A DNA stretch of 64,000 bases, taken from NCBI RefSeq assembly GCF_015234585.1, contig NZ_JADFCM010000009.1, positions 1-64,000 on the forward strand. Direction: 5' to 3'. The notes below the pieces were generated by a model. It saw only the letters and a program-made list of their open reading frames with translations, made no database searches and was not told the origin of the DNA. The position numbers were made by a program, and so were the translations under genes. Below are positions 51,630-61,027 of the stretch, in pieces; the first letter of the stretch is position 1, and every line of letters begins with the position of its first letter. This DNA comes from Pseudalkalibacillus hwajinpoensis. GTDB taxonomy: Bacteria; Bacillota; Bacilli; Bacillales; Guptibacillaceae.

Positions 51630-52436
51630 CTAATTTAAACCTCCAATAAATTCATCAACGACCTGATTAAATCTATCAGCTTCTTCTATAAATGGACAGT
51701 GACAGCTTTCTTCAAACAATTCAAGTTTCGAGTTAGGGATCGCTCGATTTAAGTGCTCCCCTGCTGCTACTGGAATAAGCTTCTCCTCTTTCCCAAAACA
51801 TAGTAATGTTGGTTTCGTTATTTGGTTTAAATAAGGGCGGCAGTCAATGATGGATTGATCGAAAAGAATCGCGCTTGCAATGGCAGCAGGCATTTTGGTT
51901 GTCTCTGCTAACATCCACTCGAGCTCAGATTCAGACAAATCTTTTTTAAACATCAATGGAATGAATCCTTGAAGCAATCCTTTTTGATCCGATTGAATCT
52001 CTCTCATCATTCCGGTGAGTGCCGGTAGATCAAATGCGCCTATTTCAAAATCTGGCCACTTAAAATCCGATGCTAGCTCATCAACAATAACTGTCCCCTT
52101 CACGTTATCCTCACCGAACTGCTGCAAGTATTCCCATATTACAAATGCCCCCATTGACCATCCAACTAGCATTACGTCCTTCAGATGAAGCTGGTCAATA
52201 AATTTCTTCAGATCACGAGCATAGTTTGCCACTGTGTGCCCTGTTTGAACGTGTGAGGATTGGCCATGACCTCTTAAATCTAGAGAAATCGCACGATACT
52301 TTTGTCTGAAGTACGGAAGCTGCTTTTTGAAAAAGCGGCTACTCATCCAAACGCCATGAATGAAAATCACAGGCTGCCCCATACCAACATCTTCATAATA
52401 AAGCTCTACATCATCTTTAATATTCAAAAATGGCAT
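51630..52436 (-). CDS. Alpha/beta hydrolase (esterase/haloperoxidase-like)
   Basis: The 268-residue protein is a typical alpha/beta hydrolase: GQPVIFIHGVWMSSRFF (oxyanion HG), YRAISLDLRGHGQSS, the nucleophile elbow MLVGWSMGAFVIWEY, the acid region ITKPTLLCFGKEEKLIP and the histidine in FEESCHCPFIEEADRF. The start at 52436 follows AGGAGGGGTAACA; the open frame reaches 52481 with 15 extra residues and no better site. It is a single-gene unit between two copies of the dispersed repeat. Substrate unknown. Confidence 0.85.
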   Translation of the reverse strand: MPFLNIKDDVELYYEDVGMGQPVIFIHGVWMSSRFFKKQLPYFRQKYRAISLDLRGHGQSSHVQTGHTVANYARDLKKFIDQLHLKDVMLVGWSMGAFVIWEYLQQFGEDNVKGTVIVDELASDFKWPDFEIGAFDLPALTGMMREIQSDQKGLLQGFIPLMFKKDLSESELEWMLAETTKMPAAIASAILFDQSIIDCRPYLNQITKPTLLCFGKEEKLIPVAAGEHLNRAIPNSKLELFEESCHCPFIEEADRFNQVVDEFIGGLN

Positions 52437-52556
52437 TGTTACCCCTCCTATAAATAATAAATAATTGCCGTTAATCCTCATCGTATAGCTAACTCAAGTT
52501 TATCACGAGCATCATACGATACGTATGCAAGAACCTCTTCTTTTATCCATATATTG

Positions 52557-52597
52557 CTCGACAGCATTCGAGCCCGTTCGGGTGGTGACAGGCACTA
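52557..52597 (+). repeat. Dispersed 41-bp repeat, copy 2
   Basis: Same orientation and 3' core as the copies at 51578 and 59232. It ends seven bases before TAGAAT, the probable -10 of the PH-domain gene, so it may overlap that promoter. Confidence 0.75.
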
Positions 52598-52650
52598 CCT
52601 ATGCTAGAATATGAGGGAGAACATAATACAAATGTGAAGGAGGAGTTACA

Positions 52651-53028
52651 ATGGGTATTTTAAGTGGATTTATGGGGAACGCTTCAACGATGAAGAAAGA
52701 AGATGTGCAAAAAGAGCTATCTACCATTCTTTCAGAAACAGAAGAGGTGAATGCCGCATTTAAGCTTGTGAGGGATTTAATCGTCTTTACAGACAAACGC
52801 CTTTTGTTTGTGGACAAGCAAGGCATGACAGGTAAGAAAGTGGAATATCATTCTGTTCTATACAAGAGCATTTCTCACTTCAGCATTGAAACAGCAGGAC
52901 ACTTTGATCTTGATGCAGAGCTTAAAATCTGGATTTCCAGTTCACAGGCTCCTACCTTCTCGAAGCAGTTTAAGAAGGATGATAGCATCTACACGATTCA
53001 AAAGATCCTTACTGAACTTTGTGGATGA
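52651..53028 (+). CDS. Bacterial PH-domain protein (bPH_1-like)
   Basis: A 125-residue soluble protein that matches the bacterial pleckstrin-homology-like family: VNAAFKLVRDLIVFTDKRLLFVDKQGMTGKKVEYHSVLYKSISHFSIETAGHFDLDAELKIWISS. The family forms small beta-barrels, sometimes oligomeric rings; ligand and role are unknown. GAAGGAGGAG precedes the ATG. The promoter region includes copy 2 of the dispersed repeat. It ends before a strong hairpin shared with the convergent nhaC gene. Confidence 0.85.
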   Translation: MGILSGFMGNASTMKKEDVQKELSTILSETEEVNAAFKLVRDLIVFTDKRLLFVDKQGMTGKKVEYHSVLYKSISHFSIETAGHFDLDAELKIWISSSQAPTFSKQFKKDDSIYTIQKILTELCG

Positions 53029-53043
53029 GTCCCAAAAAGATAG

Positions 53044-53079
53044 AAAAGCAGAATCCCATCCATACGGGATTCTGCTTTT
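53044..53079. terminator. Bidirectional intrinsic terminator
   Basis: AAAAGCAGAATCCC pairs perfectly with GGGATTCTGCTTTT around an 8-base loop. It ends the PH-domain gene and the opposite-strand ornithine operon. Confidence 0.92.
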
Positions 53080-53106
53080 CATATTTTCCTTAAAATACCT
53101 AACCTA

Positions 53107-54540
53107 TTATCCAACATCCTCTACCTTATCTTCATCCTCTACCCAGTTCATTCTCTCTTCTTTCGTCATATAAGCAATTGTTATACCACTCCATGCAAAG
53201 GCAATCGAAAGAAGAGGAACAAGGTAATTTAAGATCGCATATGGTGCATAGTCAATCACAGACACTCCCAACGTACCAAATATAAATACAGCACATGTAT
53301 TCCATGGAACAAACACAGAAGTTAATGTCCCACCATCTTCAATCGCACGTGATAAATTTTTGGGATGAAGATTTAGTTCTCTATATCTTTTTACATACAT
53401 CCTGCCTGGGAGTACGACTGAAATATACTGCTCTGCTGTTAGAACATTTGTCGCAAATGCTGACATCACCGTCGTCGTTAATAAGCCCTTCGCTGTCTTC
53501 GCTATTTTAATAATTTGAGTTACGATTGCATTAAGCATTCCCGTATTCTCCAGTATTCCACCAAACGTCATCGCACAAATAACGAGTGATACGGTGTACA
53601 TCATGTCGTCAATACCACCACGATTAAAAAGTTCATCGATTGTTGCGTTTCCCGTCTCGATGGAAAAGCCGCTTTGTAATGTATTCACAGCTGTTCCAAC
53701 ATCGCCACCCTGTACAAAAATGTCTGCTAGAAATCCTAGTATAATACCAGCCATTAGGGACGGAATTACGGGTACCTTTTTGGATACCAATACGATGACG
53801 AGTGCAGGCGCTAAAAGCAACCATGGCGAAATAACGAAAGAATCTTGTAGCACTTTCATAATGGATTCGATTTTCTCAAAATCAATTTTATTAGAGGAAA
53901 ACTTTGTACCTAGATACCAGTACACGCTAAGCGCAATGATAAACGCCGGAACGGTGGTATACGTCATATGCTTGATATGCTCGAATAAATTCGCTCCAAC
54001 CGTTCCAGAAGCTAGATTCGTTGTGTCTGATAGAGGAGACATCTTATCTCCAAAATAGGCTCCTGAAATAATCGCCCCAGCGACCATACCTGAAGGAATC
54101 CCCATACTCATTCCGATTCCCATTCCCGCAATGCCGATTGTTCCCATCGTTGACCACGAACTTCCAGTCGCAATTGAGACAATCGCACAAATGACGGCAA
54201 TAGAAACTAAGAAAAAAGCAGGCGAAATGAGCTTTAAGCCATAATAAAACATCGTTGCAACAATTCCCCCGCCAATCCATGCTCCTATGACAATCCCGAC
54301 AAGAATGATGATAACCACCGCTGGCAATGAAAGACGGATACCTTTATAAATACTAGATTCAATTTCACCCCAGCTATAACCAACAAACCACGCTATGAAA
54401 GCGGATACAAAAGCACCTAAAATAAGAGGGATGTGCGCGCTTCCTTCAAACACGACAATGGTAAAACCCATCACAATAATCATGGCTATAAACGGTATAA
54501 TTGCTAAACCAAAAGTCATCTCTTTGCCGCTTTTCCTCAT
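53107..54540 (-). CDS. nhaC: NhaC-family Na+/H+ antiporter
   Basis: The 477-residue membrane protein has about twelve helices and NhaC signatures such as GIVIGAWIGGGIVATMFYYGLKLISP, TGSSWSTMGTIGIAGMGIGMSMGIP, SGAYFGDKMSPLSDTTNLASGTVG and TLTSVFVPWNTCAVFIFGTLGV. Family members exchange Na+ for H+, malate for lactate, or amino acids. I chose the ATG at 54540 after GGAGGTAAGCGA; the open frame extends nine codons more. It is the last gene of the rocD operon, so it may supply sodium or carry an amino acid or organic acid for ornithine catabolism. The family is certain; the substrate is not. Confidence 0.87.
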   Translation of the reverse strand: MRKSGKEMTFGLAIIPFIAMIIVMGFTIVVFEGSAHIPLILGAFVSAFIAWFVGYSWGEIESSIYKGIRLSLPAVVIIILVGIVIGAWIGGGIVATMFYYGLKLISPAFFLVSIAVICAIVSIATGSSWSTMGTIGIAGMGIGMSMGIPSGMVAGAIISGAYFGDKMSPLSDTTNLASGTVGANLFEHIKHMTYTTVPAFIIALSVYWYLGTKFSSNKIDFEKIESIMKVLQDSFVISPWLLLAPALVIVLVSKKVPVIPSLMAGIILGFLADIFVQGGDVGTAVNTLQSGFSIETGNATIDELFNRGGIDDMMYTVSLVICAMTFGGILENTGMLNAIVTQIIKIAKTAKGLLTTTVMSAFATNVLTAEQYISVVLPGRMYVKRYRELNLHPKNLSRAIEDGGTLTSVFVPWNTCAVFIFGTLGVSVIDYAPYAILNYLVPLLSIAFAWSGITIAYMTKEERMNWVEDEDKVEDVG

Positions 54541-54624
54541 TCGCTTACCTCCAATTTGACTGCCCACGGTCTACTTATGTACCCTTTCCGCTTATACAGA
54601 AAAGGGTGTTGCGTTTCTATCACT

Positions 54625-54879
54625 TCAATCGCTCCCGGTTATTAACAAATCATCTCTCAATGTTCCTAGCACTGTAACAGGTGTAATCTCTTCTCCCTGA
54701 CTCACTTCTATTGAAAGGAGATGTCCACTCGCCCCAACATTAACTTGTTCAAGTTTACCTTCTACTGTCTTAACTAAAAACAATGTTTCCCACTCATATA
54801 CGTGATCCAATGGCTGTGTAACGACTTGCTCAATTGTTCCAGAGTAAGGACTGTTGATTGTATGAACGATCTCATTCAT
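54625..54879 (-). CDS. Small lipoyl/biotinyl-like domain protein of the rocD operon
   Basis: An 84-residue protein made of a single beta-hairpin-repeat domain resembling biotinyl/lipoyl carriers: INSPYSGTIEQVVTQPLDHVYEWETLFLVKTVEGKLEQVNVGASGHLLSIEVSQGEEI. The canonical EAMKM biotinylation motif is absent; the nearest lysine is in EGKLEQV. It may therefore be non-modified or a binding module. I chose the ATG at 54879 after GGGAGG; the frame extends to 54909. It lies between glutamate dehydrogenase (about 45 bases after its stop) and nhaC in a sigma-54-controlled operon. Function unknown. Confidence 0.75.
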   Translation of the reverse strand: MNEIVHTINSPYSGTIEQVVTQPLDHVYEWETLFLVKTVEGKLEQVNVGASGHLLSIEVSQGEEITPVTVLGTLRDDLLITGSD

Positions 54880-54925
54880 TTTTTTCATCCTCCCTTTCGT
54901 TACAGTCATTTAAAAGCCGCTCGAC

Positions 54926-56215
54926 CTAAACCCAACCTCGAAACTTTGAAGCTTCTGCCATCTTTCGAATTCCTGCCATATAAGCTGCTAACCTTGTATC
55001 AACGTGGTAAGTTTTTGAGATTTCATAAACTTTCGCAAAAGACTCAACGATCACTTTTCGCAACCTTGCTCCTACTTCTTCCTCTGTCCAATAATATCCC
55101 TGATTGTTTTGAACCCATTCAAAATAGGAGACTGTCACACCCCCTGAACTTGCAAGCACATCGGGAACAAGTAAAATGCCCCGCTTTGTTAAAATTTTAG
55201 TGGCCTCGATTGTTGTCGGTCCATTCGCAGCTTCCACTACTATGGAAGCTTTAATAGCTGAAGCATTGTCGATGGTGATTTGATTGGAAATCGCCGCCGG
55301 AACTAGGATATCGCAGTCTAGCTCAAGCAGTTCCTTGTTCGTAATCGTATTCTTAAACAACGTTGTCACCGTTCCAAAACTATCGCGGCGATCTAGCAAG
55401 TCATCAATATCTAATCCATCGGCATCATAGATCGCACCATAGGCATCGGAGATCCCAATAATTTTAGCTCCTGCATCATGCATGAATTTCGCTAAAAAAC
55501 TACCAGCATTTCCAAACCCTTGAATTACGACGCGCGCTCCCTGTAGCTTGATTCCTTTCTTTCTAGCAGCCTCTTCAATACAAATCGTTACGCCACGAGC
55601 TGTTGCTGTTTCCCTTCCATGAGAGCCACCAAGCACAACTGGTTTACCCGTAATGAACCCAGGAGAATCAAATTCACGAATCCGACTGTATTCATCCATC
55701 ATCCAGGCCATAATTTGAGAATTTGTGAAAACATCTGGAGCAGGTATATCTTTTGTTGGACCAACGATCTGGCTGATCGCGCGAACGTAACCACGACTCA
55801 ACCGTTCCAATTCTCGGAATGACATCTCACGAGGATCACAAATGATCCCGCCCTTTCCTCCGCCGTAAGGTAAATTGGCGATTCCACACTTTAAACTCAT
55901 CCATAAAGATAAAGCCTTCACTTCATCTTCATTCACCTCTGGATGAAATCGCACCCCACCTTTTGTCGGTCCCACCGCATCATTATGTTGGGACCGATAT
56001 CCGGTAAAAATTCGAACCTTGTCATTATCCATTCGAACGGGAATGCGGACAGTTAGCATTCTCATTGGTTCTTTTAAAAGTTCATACACCTCATCTGAAT
56101 AGCCAAGTTGATCCAGTGCTTCCTTCACAACGATTTGAGTGGAGTAAAATAAATTCAGTGATTCCGTATCTTGTTTTTCAGCCTGCTTTAAATGTTGGCT
56201 AACTGCCGCTTCCAT
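54926..56215 (-). CDS. rocG: NAD-linked glutamate dehydrogenase (Glu/Leu/Phe/Val dehydrogenase family)
   Basis: The 429-residue enzyme deaminates glutamate to 2-oxoglutarate. The catalytic region KCGIANLPYGGGKGGIICDPREMSFREL, substrate-binding RVPVRMDNDKV and the NAD-binding VVIQGFGNAGSFLAKFM are intact, and the length matches RocG/GudB. It lies 27 bases downstream of rocD in an operon with a RocR/sigma-54 promoter, so a catabolic, ornithine/arginine-induced role (RocG-type) is more likely than GudB. The exact paralogue name is inferred from context. Confidence 0.9.
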   Translation of the reverse strand: MEAAVSQHLKQAEKQDTESLNLFYSTQIVVKEALDQLGYSDEVYELLKEPMRMLTVRIPVRMDNDKVRIFTGYRSQHNDAVGPTKGGVRFHPEVNEDEVKALSLWMSLKCGIANLPYGGGKGGIICDPREMSFRELERLSRGYVRAISQIVGPTKDIPAPDVFTNSQIMAWMMDEYSRIREFDSPGFITGKPVVLGGSHGRETATARGVTICIEEAARKKGIKLQGARVVIQGFGNAGSFLAKFMHDAGAKIIGISDAYGAIYDADGLDIDDLLDRRDSFGTVTTLFKNTITNKELLELDCDILVPAAISNQITIDNASAIKASIVVEAANGPTTIEATKILTKRGILLVPDVLASSGGVTVSYFEWVQNNQGYYWTEEEVGARLRKVIVESFAKVYEISKTYHVDTRLAAYMAGIRKMAEASKFRGWV

Positions 56216-56242
56216 GTAGACACCTCATCTTATTTATTGTTC

Positions 56243-57445
56243 TTACTTGGACAACACATTTACGATTTTAGCTAAGGCCCAATCAAGATCTTCTCTTGAA
56301 ATGATAAGCGGTGGCGCAAATCGGATCACCGTATCATGCGTTTCCTTACATAAAAGCCCTTCTTCTTTTAACTTTTCGCAGTAAGGTCTTGCTGGCTTTG
56401 TTAATTCAACTCCGATAAATAATCCTTTACCGCGTACTTCTTTAATTAGAGGGTTATCGATTTCCTTTAATTTTTCTTGAAAATAGTTTCCAAGCTCGAG
56501 TGACCGCTGAGCTAACTGTTCGTCTTCTAAAACTTCAAGAGCAGCAACGGAAACGGCACAGCCAAGCGGATTCCCACCAAATGTGGATCCGTGTGAGCCA
56601 GGATTAAAGACACCAAGAATCTCTTCATTAGCAGCAATACATGAGATTGGGAAGACGCCTCCGCCTAGCGCTTTTCCAAGAATGTAAATATCCGGTTCAA
56701 CATTTTCCCAATCGCACGCAAATGTTTTACCCGAGCGCCCAAGACCAGCTTGAATTTCATCTGCAACGTAAAGCACATTATTTTCTTTACAAACATCATA
56801 AGCTTCCTTTAAAAAGCCTTCTGGAGGAATGACAATCCCTGCTTCTCCTTGAATCGGTTCAAATAGGAAAGCAGCTGTATTTGGTGTAATGGCATTTCGT
56901 AGCGCATCAATATCACCGTATGGAATCAATTTAATTCCCGGTAACATTGGACCAAATCCTCTCTGGTATTCCGCCTCAGAAGAGAGAGATACAGCCGTCA
57001 TTGTACGTCCATGGAAATTTCCGACGCATGCAATAATTTCAGCCTGATTTTCTGAAACGCCTTTCACATCATAAGCCCAGCGTCGCACCGTTTTAATAGC
57101 GGTTTCCACTGCTTCTGCCCCAGTGTTCATTGGAAGAACTTTTGCTTTATTCGTTAACTTTGCGACCTTCTCATAAAACGGAGCCAATTGGTCGTTATGA
57201 AAAGCCCGGGATGTTAATGTAATGCGGTCTGCCTGGTCCTTTAAGGCTTGAATAATTTTCGGATGACGGTGTCCTTGATTAACTGCTGAATAAGCACTCA
57301 ACATATCCATATATCGGTTACCTTCAGGGTCTTTCACCCACACCCCTTCTGCATCCGTAATAACAATTGGAAGCGGGTTATAGTTATTCGCTCCAAATTG
57401 GGTTGTTTTTTCAATCACATTCTCAGTCGTTGTGTGTGTCTTCAT
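56243..57445 (-). CDS. rocD: Ornithine aminotransferase
   Basis: The 400-residue PLP enzyme converts ornithine and 2-oxoglutarate to glutamate semialdehyde and glutamate. Class III aminotransferase features are clear: [67 protein letters not shown] and the PLP lysine in [15 protein letters not shown]. It leads the operon and is followed by glutamate dehydrogenase, which recycles the glutamate formed. GGAGGAAGAAC precedes the ATG. A sigma-54 promoter is at 57519-57534. Confidence 0.94.
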   Translation of the reverse strand: MKTHTTTENVIEKTTQFGANNYNPLPIVITDAEGVWVKDPEGNRYMDMLSAYSAVNQGHRHPKIIQALKDQADRITLTSRAFHNDQLAPFYEKVAKLTNKAKVLPMNTGAEAVETAIKTVRRWAYDVKGVSENQAEIIACVGNFHGRTMTAVSLSSEAEYQRGFGPMLPGIKLIPYGDIDALRNAITPNTAAFLFEPIQGEAGIVIPPEGFLKEAYDVCKENNVLYVADEIQAGLGRSGKTFACDWENVEPDIYILGKALGGGVFPISCIAANEEILGVFNPGSHGSTFGGNPLGCAVSVAALEVLEDEQLAQRSLELGNYFQEKLKEIDNPLIKEVRGKGLFIGVELTKPARPYCEKLKEEGLLCKETHDTVIRFAPPLIISREDLDWALAKIVNVLSK

Positions 57446-57518
57446 GTTCTTCCTCCTTTAAAAGTTCGCCTCACCTAGAGGAGCAAAAAAAACTTCGCTC
57501 TCCCTCTCCTTAGTAATT

Positions 57519-57534
57519 AGCAAGTTTTATGCCA
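57519..57534 (-). promoter_or_regulatory. Sigma-54 (SigL) promoter of rocD operon
   Basis: On the minus strand TGGCATAAAACTTGCT carries the invariant GG and GC dinucleotides with exactly ten bases between them, the -24/-12 geometry of sigma-54 promoters (TGGCAC-N5-TTGCW). It lies about 75 bases before the rocD start, and the enhancer-dependent activator gene is divergent. Confidence 0.88.
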
Positions 57535-57585
57535 ACTTTTTAAAACGATTAAATCTTAGGAAGGACGGGGATTATTCACTTTCGC

Positions 57586-57637
57586 CATGCAAAACCTCTT
57601 TGCATGCAATTGATTTATTTTGCATGTGTGTGCAAAA
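57586..57637. promoter_or_regulatory. RocR-type enhancer (UAS) palindromes
   Basis: Two related inverted repeats built on TTTGCATG lie between rocD and rocR: CATGCAAA-acctc-TTTGCATG (57586-57605, arm gap five bases, overlapping TTGCATGCAA) and TTTTGCA-N6-TGCAAAA (57618-57637). They are 50 to 100 bases upstream of the sigma-54 promoter, the usual place for binding sites of AAA+ activators. They may also mediate autoregulation of rocR. Confidence 0.7.
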
Positions 57638-57700
57638 TAATATTGCAATCCATGTACGTTCATACATACAATAGCGGTAGCAACAAAGGAGGTACGTAAC

Positions 57701-59119
57701 TTGGATAATGAAACGGAGAACGATTGGAAAGCACTTAAAACGATGAATCATGTATACAAAAAAATCATCGATGAAATCGACGTCGGCGTTCATGTGATTG
57801 ATGAAAAAGGTAAAACGATCATTTATAATCCTAAAATGATGCAAATTGAAGCCATGGATCGCCAGGATGTTGTTGATAAGTATTTATTAGATGTCTTTAT
57901 GTTCTCAGCGAATGAGAGCAGCACGCTTGTTAAGGCACTTCAAAAAGGCATAGAAACGTTGAATGTGAAGCAAACGTATTTCAATAATAAAGGGAAAGAA
58001 ATTACAACAATTAACAACTCATTTCCAATTTTAGAAAATGGGACGATTAAAGGCGCTGTCGAGATCTCGAATGACGTGACAAAGCTTGAACGGTTAATTC
58101 GTGACAATATGAATCGAAAAGGAAACACTCGATTCACATTCGATAGCATTATTGGAAATAGTCTTGCCATTCAAGAAGTAATTGAGAATACAAAACGAAG
58201 CACGAGGACATCGTCGTCTGTTTTGATCGTTGGGGAAACCGGAACAGGGAAAGAATTATTTGCTCAAAGCATCCACAATGGTAGCCACCGTTCTTCCGCT
58301 CCGTTTATTTCGCAAAACTGTGCTGCCTTACCTGATAATTTGATTGAAAGCCTTCTATTCGGTACGAAGCGAGGCGCATTTACAGGGGCAACTGAACGAC
58401 CGGGCTTATTTGAACAAGCAGAAGGCGGGACGTTATTACTTGATGAAATCAATTCATTAAGTATGAATTTGCAAGCGAAACTATTGAGAGTCCTACAGGA
58501 AAAAACAATTCGGCGCATTGGTGACACAGAAGATAAGGCCATTGACGTTAGAATCATCGCTACAATGAACGAAGATCCCATTGAAGCCATTGCGAAGGAA
58601 CGAATGCGTAAAGACTTGTATTACCGACTTGGGGTTGTGACACTATTTATCCCTCCACTTATAGAAAGGAAAGAGGACATCTCTTTATTAGTGGATTCGT
58701 TTATCTCAAAATATAACGATCTCTTTCAAATGGATGTTAAAGGAGTAGATACCGAAGTCTCTGAATCATTTCAGGCTTACAATTGGCCAGGGAATGTACG
58801 AGAATTAGAGCATATTATTGAAGGAGCAATGAATTTAATGATGAGCGAAGACATCATACACTATTCCCATTTGCCCATTCAGTATCGAAATAAATCGCCA
58901 TTACAAAAAGAAAGGCATTTGATTGAGGCTGATCATCTTACCATTCATGATTCCAATCAAATTATCCCGTTGAAAGAACAAATGGAGAAAGCTGAAAAAG
59001 TTTATATCCAAAAGGTACTACAAGAAAACAAAAACAATATCTCGCAAACCGCAAAAGTATTAGGGCTAAGTAGACAAAGCTTGCAGTACCGGTTAAGGAA
59101 ATTTGATATTCAAACGTAA
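57701..59119 (+). CDS. rocR: Sigma-54-dependent transcriptional activator (RocR-like)
   Basis: The 472-residue regulator has an N-terminal PAS domain (about 20-115, VGVHVIDEKGKTIIYNPKM), a sigma-54-interacting AAA+ domain (Walker A GETGTGKE, GAFTGA in RGAFTGATERPGLFEQ, Walker B GGTLLLDEIN) and a C-terminal Fis-type helix-turn-helix (NISQTAKVLGLSRQSLQYRLRKF). The match in layout to B. subtilis RocR is full length. TTG start after AAAGGAGG. It is divergent from rocD and should activate it from the palindromes at 57586-57637 when ornithine or citrulline is bound. Confidence 0.9.
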   Translation: MDNETENDWKALKTMNHVYKKIIDEIDVGVHVIDEKGKTIIYNPKMMQIEAMDRQDVVDKYLLDVFMFSANESSTLVKALQKGIETLNVKQTYFNNKGKEITTINNSFPILENGTIKGAVEISNDVTKLERLIRDNMNRKGNTRFTFDSIIGNSLAIQEVIENTKRSTRTSSSVLIVGETGTGKELFAQSIHNGSHRSSAPFISQNCAALPDNLIESLLFGTKRGAFTGATERPGLFEQAEGGTLLLDEINSLSMNLQAKLLRVLQEKTIRRIGDTEDKAIDVRIIATMNEDPIEAIAKERMRKDLYYRLGVVTLFIPPLIERKEDISLLVDSFISKYNDLFQMDVKGVDTEVSESFQAYNWPGNVRELEHIIEGAMNLMMSEDIIHYSHLPIQYRNKSPLQKERHLIEADHLTIHDSNQIIPLKEQMEKAEKVYIQKVLQENKNNISQTAKVLGLSRQSLQYRLRKFDIQT

Positions 59120-59231
59120 AAATAAGAGGTTAGATGAAATCGTGGCATATGTGTGATTAATTCATCTTCTCACTTTCATACATTTTATCTCTTCATTAAA
59201 ACACGTATAATAAGAAGTAACCGCTTTACCA

Positions 59232-59272
59232 TTCGACAGAATTTGACTTAAACCGGGTGGTGACAGGCACCA
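59232..59272 (+). repeat. Dispersed 41-bp repeat, copy 3
   Basis: Third copy of the repeat with the CGGGTGGTGACAGGCAC core, same orientation. It ends two bases before the GAAGGAG ribosome binding site of lytS, so it would be part of the lytS leader. The 171-base gap contains no gene. Confidence 0.75.
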
Positions 59273-59290
59273 GGAAGGAGCTTCCCCCTC

Positions 59291-61027
59291 ATGTTCGAAC
59301 TCTTGCTTACGATGCTAGAGCGACTTGGCATTATTGTTACAATTGCATTTGTGCTAACCCGCTTTCGCTTCTTCCGAGATATGATCTACAGCGATCAGCT
59401 TGCTCGTAAGCAGCAGTATGTTGCGATTGGCTTCTTTGGTTTCTTTGGGATCATCGGAACATATACAGGATTAACATTTAGTACAGATTCACTCCAATTT
59501 AATTCATGGCCACTTGAAGTTTCTTCTGACGAAGCCATCGCAAATTCCAGAGTAATCGGAGTCGTTCTTGCTGGACTTCTTGGTGGAAAGAGGGTTGGAT
59601 TTGGTGCAGGGCTAATTGCAGGGATTCATCGCTATATGCTTGGTGGATTTACAGCAGTAGCTTGTGGACTTGCCTCCATTATTGCTGGACTTATCGCTGG
59701 CTCTCTACACAAACGAAACCGTCATGTAAAACTTCGATCAGCCTTTATGATCGGTGCAGGTGCAGAGACCGTTCAAATGCTCATTATCTTGCTTCTTTCA
59801 AAACCGTTCCAAAATGCCATGGCTCTTGTAGAAGTGATCGGAATTCCAATGATTCTCGCAAACGGAATTGGCTGTGCTCTCTTCCTCCTTATCATAAAAA
59901 ATGTTGTAAACGAGGAAGAAAAAGCTGGTGCTCTTCAGGCACAGAAAACCCTTCGTATCGCGGATCAAACACTTGGTTATCTAAGACAAGGGCTTTCTGA
60001 GACTTCAGCTCATGAGGTCTGTCAGATTCTTCATAGAGAAATTGAAGGTAGCGCAGTAGCGATAACGGATCGTACACACATTTTAAGTCACGTCGGCCTT
60101 GCGAACGACCATCATCAATCAGGACACGAGATTCAAACGACCATTACAAAAGACGTGATTCATAAAGGTGAAATTGTTATAGCAAACGATCAAACCATTC
60201 ACTGTGCTGAGAAAAATTGTCCGCTCGGAGCAGCCATTATTGCTCCCCTTAAACAGCGGGGTAAAACAATCGGCACGCTAAAATTCTATTTCCGATCGGA
60301 AAAAGAGATCACCCATATTATTACTGAGCTCGTTCTCGGTCTCAGCAATCTTCTTAGTAATCAGTTAGAAATAGCTGAAGCGGATAAAGCCTATCAGCTT
60401 GCAAAAGAAGCCGAAATCAAAGCATTACAAGCACAAATCAGTCCGCACTTTCTTTTTAATTCACTGAATACAATTATTTCGTTAATTCGTATTGAACCTG
60501 ATAAAGCACGTAAATTACTCGTTTCCCTTTCACACTTTTTAAGACAAAATTTATCTGGTACTACAGCGAACATGACCTCGCTTAACCAGGAGTTAAAACA
60601 CGTGAAAGCCTACCTTGAAGTGGAAGAAGCACGATTTGTAGACAGACTAACCGTTAAATATACAATCGATGAAAGTGTATTATCCGTCCAATTACCTCCA
60701 CTCACGTTACAGCCGATTGTTGAGAATGCTATTAAACATGGTATCAAAAATAAGGAAAACGATTGTCTTGTTGAAATTACAATTGCTCAAAATCCAAACG
60801 GGGTTACTGTTTGCGTAACTGATAACGGTGAAGGGATTTCCCCTGATCGCTTACCAGAGCTTGGTAGAGCACACGTGTCGTCAGAAATTGGTACAGGACT
60901 CGGCCTCTATAACGTTAATCGTCGCCTAACAATGCTATTTGGAAATGAAGCAAGTCTTTCCATTCATAGCGAGCCTTGTAACGGTACAACCATTTGCTTT
61001 TTGATTCCACTAATGGAGGACGAATAG
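59291..61027 (+). CDS. lytS: LytS-type sensor histidine kinase
   Basis: The 578-residue membrane kinase has an N-terminal 5TM-Lyt sensor (about 1-205: GIIGTYTGLTFSTDSL, SRVIGVVLAGLLGGKRVGFGAGLIAGIHRYMLGGFTAVACGLASI), a GAF domain (about 225-360), the phosphoacceptor box LQAQISPHFLFNSLNTIISLIR and an ATPase domain (QPIVENAIKHGI, VTDNGEGIS). Homologues sense extracellular pyruvate or envelope changes. It is followed by its regulator with no gap and by a CstA-type transporter, which supports pyruvate sensing like the BtsSR and LytST/Pft systems. Confidence 0.9.
   Translation: MFELLLTMLERLGIIVTIAFVLTRFRFFRDMIYSDQLARKQQYVAIGFFGFFGIIGTYTGLTFSTDSLQFNSWPLEVSSDEAIANSRVIGVVLAGLLGGKRVGFGAGLIAGIHRYMLGGFTAVACGLASIIAGLIAGSLHKRNRHVKLRSAFMIGAGAETVQMLIILLLSKPFQNAMALVEVIGIPMILANGIGCALFLLIIKNVVNEEEKAGALQAQKTLRIADQTLGYLRQGLSETSAHEVCQILHREIEGSAVAITDRTHILSHVGLANDHHQSGHEIQTTITKDVIHKGEIVIANDQTIHCAEKNCPLGAAIIAPLKQRGKTIGTLKFYFRSEKEITHIITELVLGLSNLLSNQLEIAEADKAYQLAKEAEIKALQAQISPHFLFNSLNTIISLIRIEPDKARKLLVSLSHFLRQNLSGTTANMTSLNQELKHVKAYLEVEEARFVDRLTVKYTIDESVLSVQLPPLTLQPIVENAIKHGIKNKENDCLVEITIAQNPNGVTVCVTDNGEGISPDRLPELGRAHVSSEIGTGLGLYNVNRRLTMLFGNEASLSIHSEPCNGTTICFLIPLMEDE

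Noticed and set aside
53594..54058. 154-codon open frame on the plus strand
   Set aside because: Antisense to nhaC and built of reversed membrane-helix codons; no start signal.
54802..55200. 132-codon open frame on the plus strand
   Set aside because: Antisense across the lipoyl-like and glutamate dehydrogenase genes, with no ribosome binding site.
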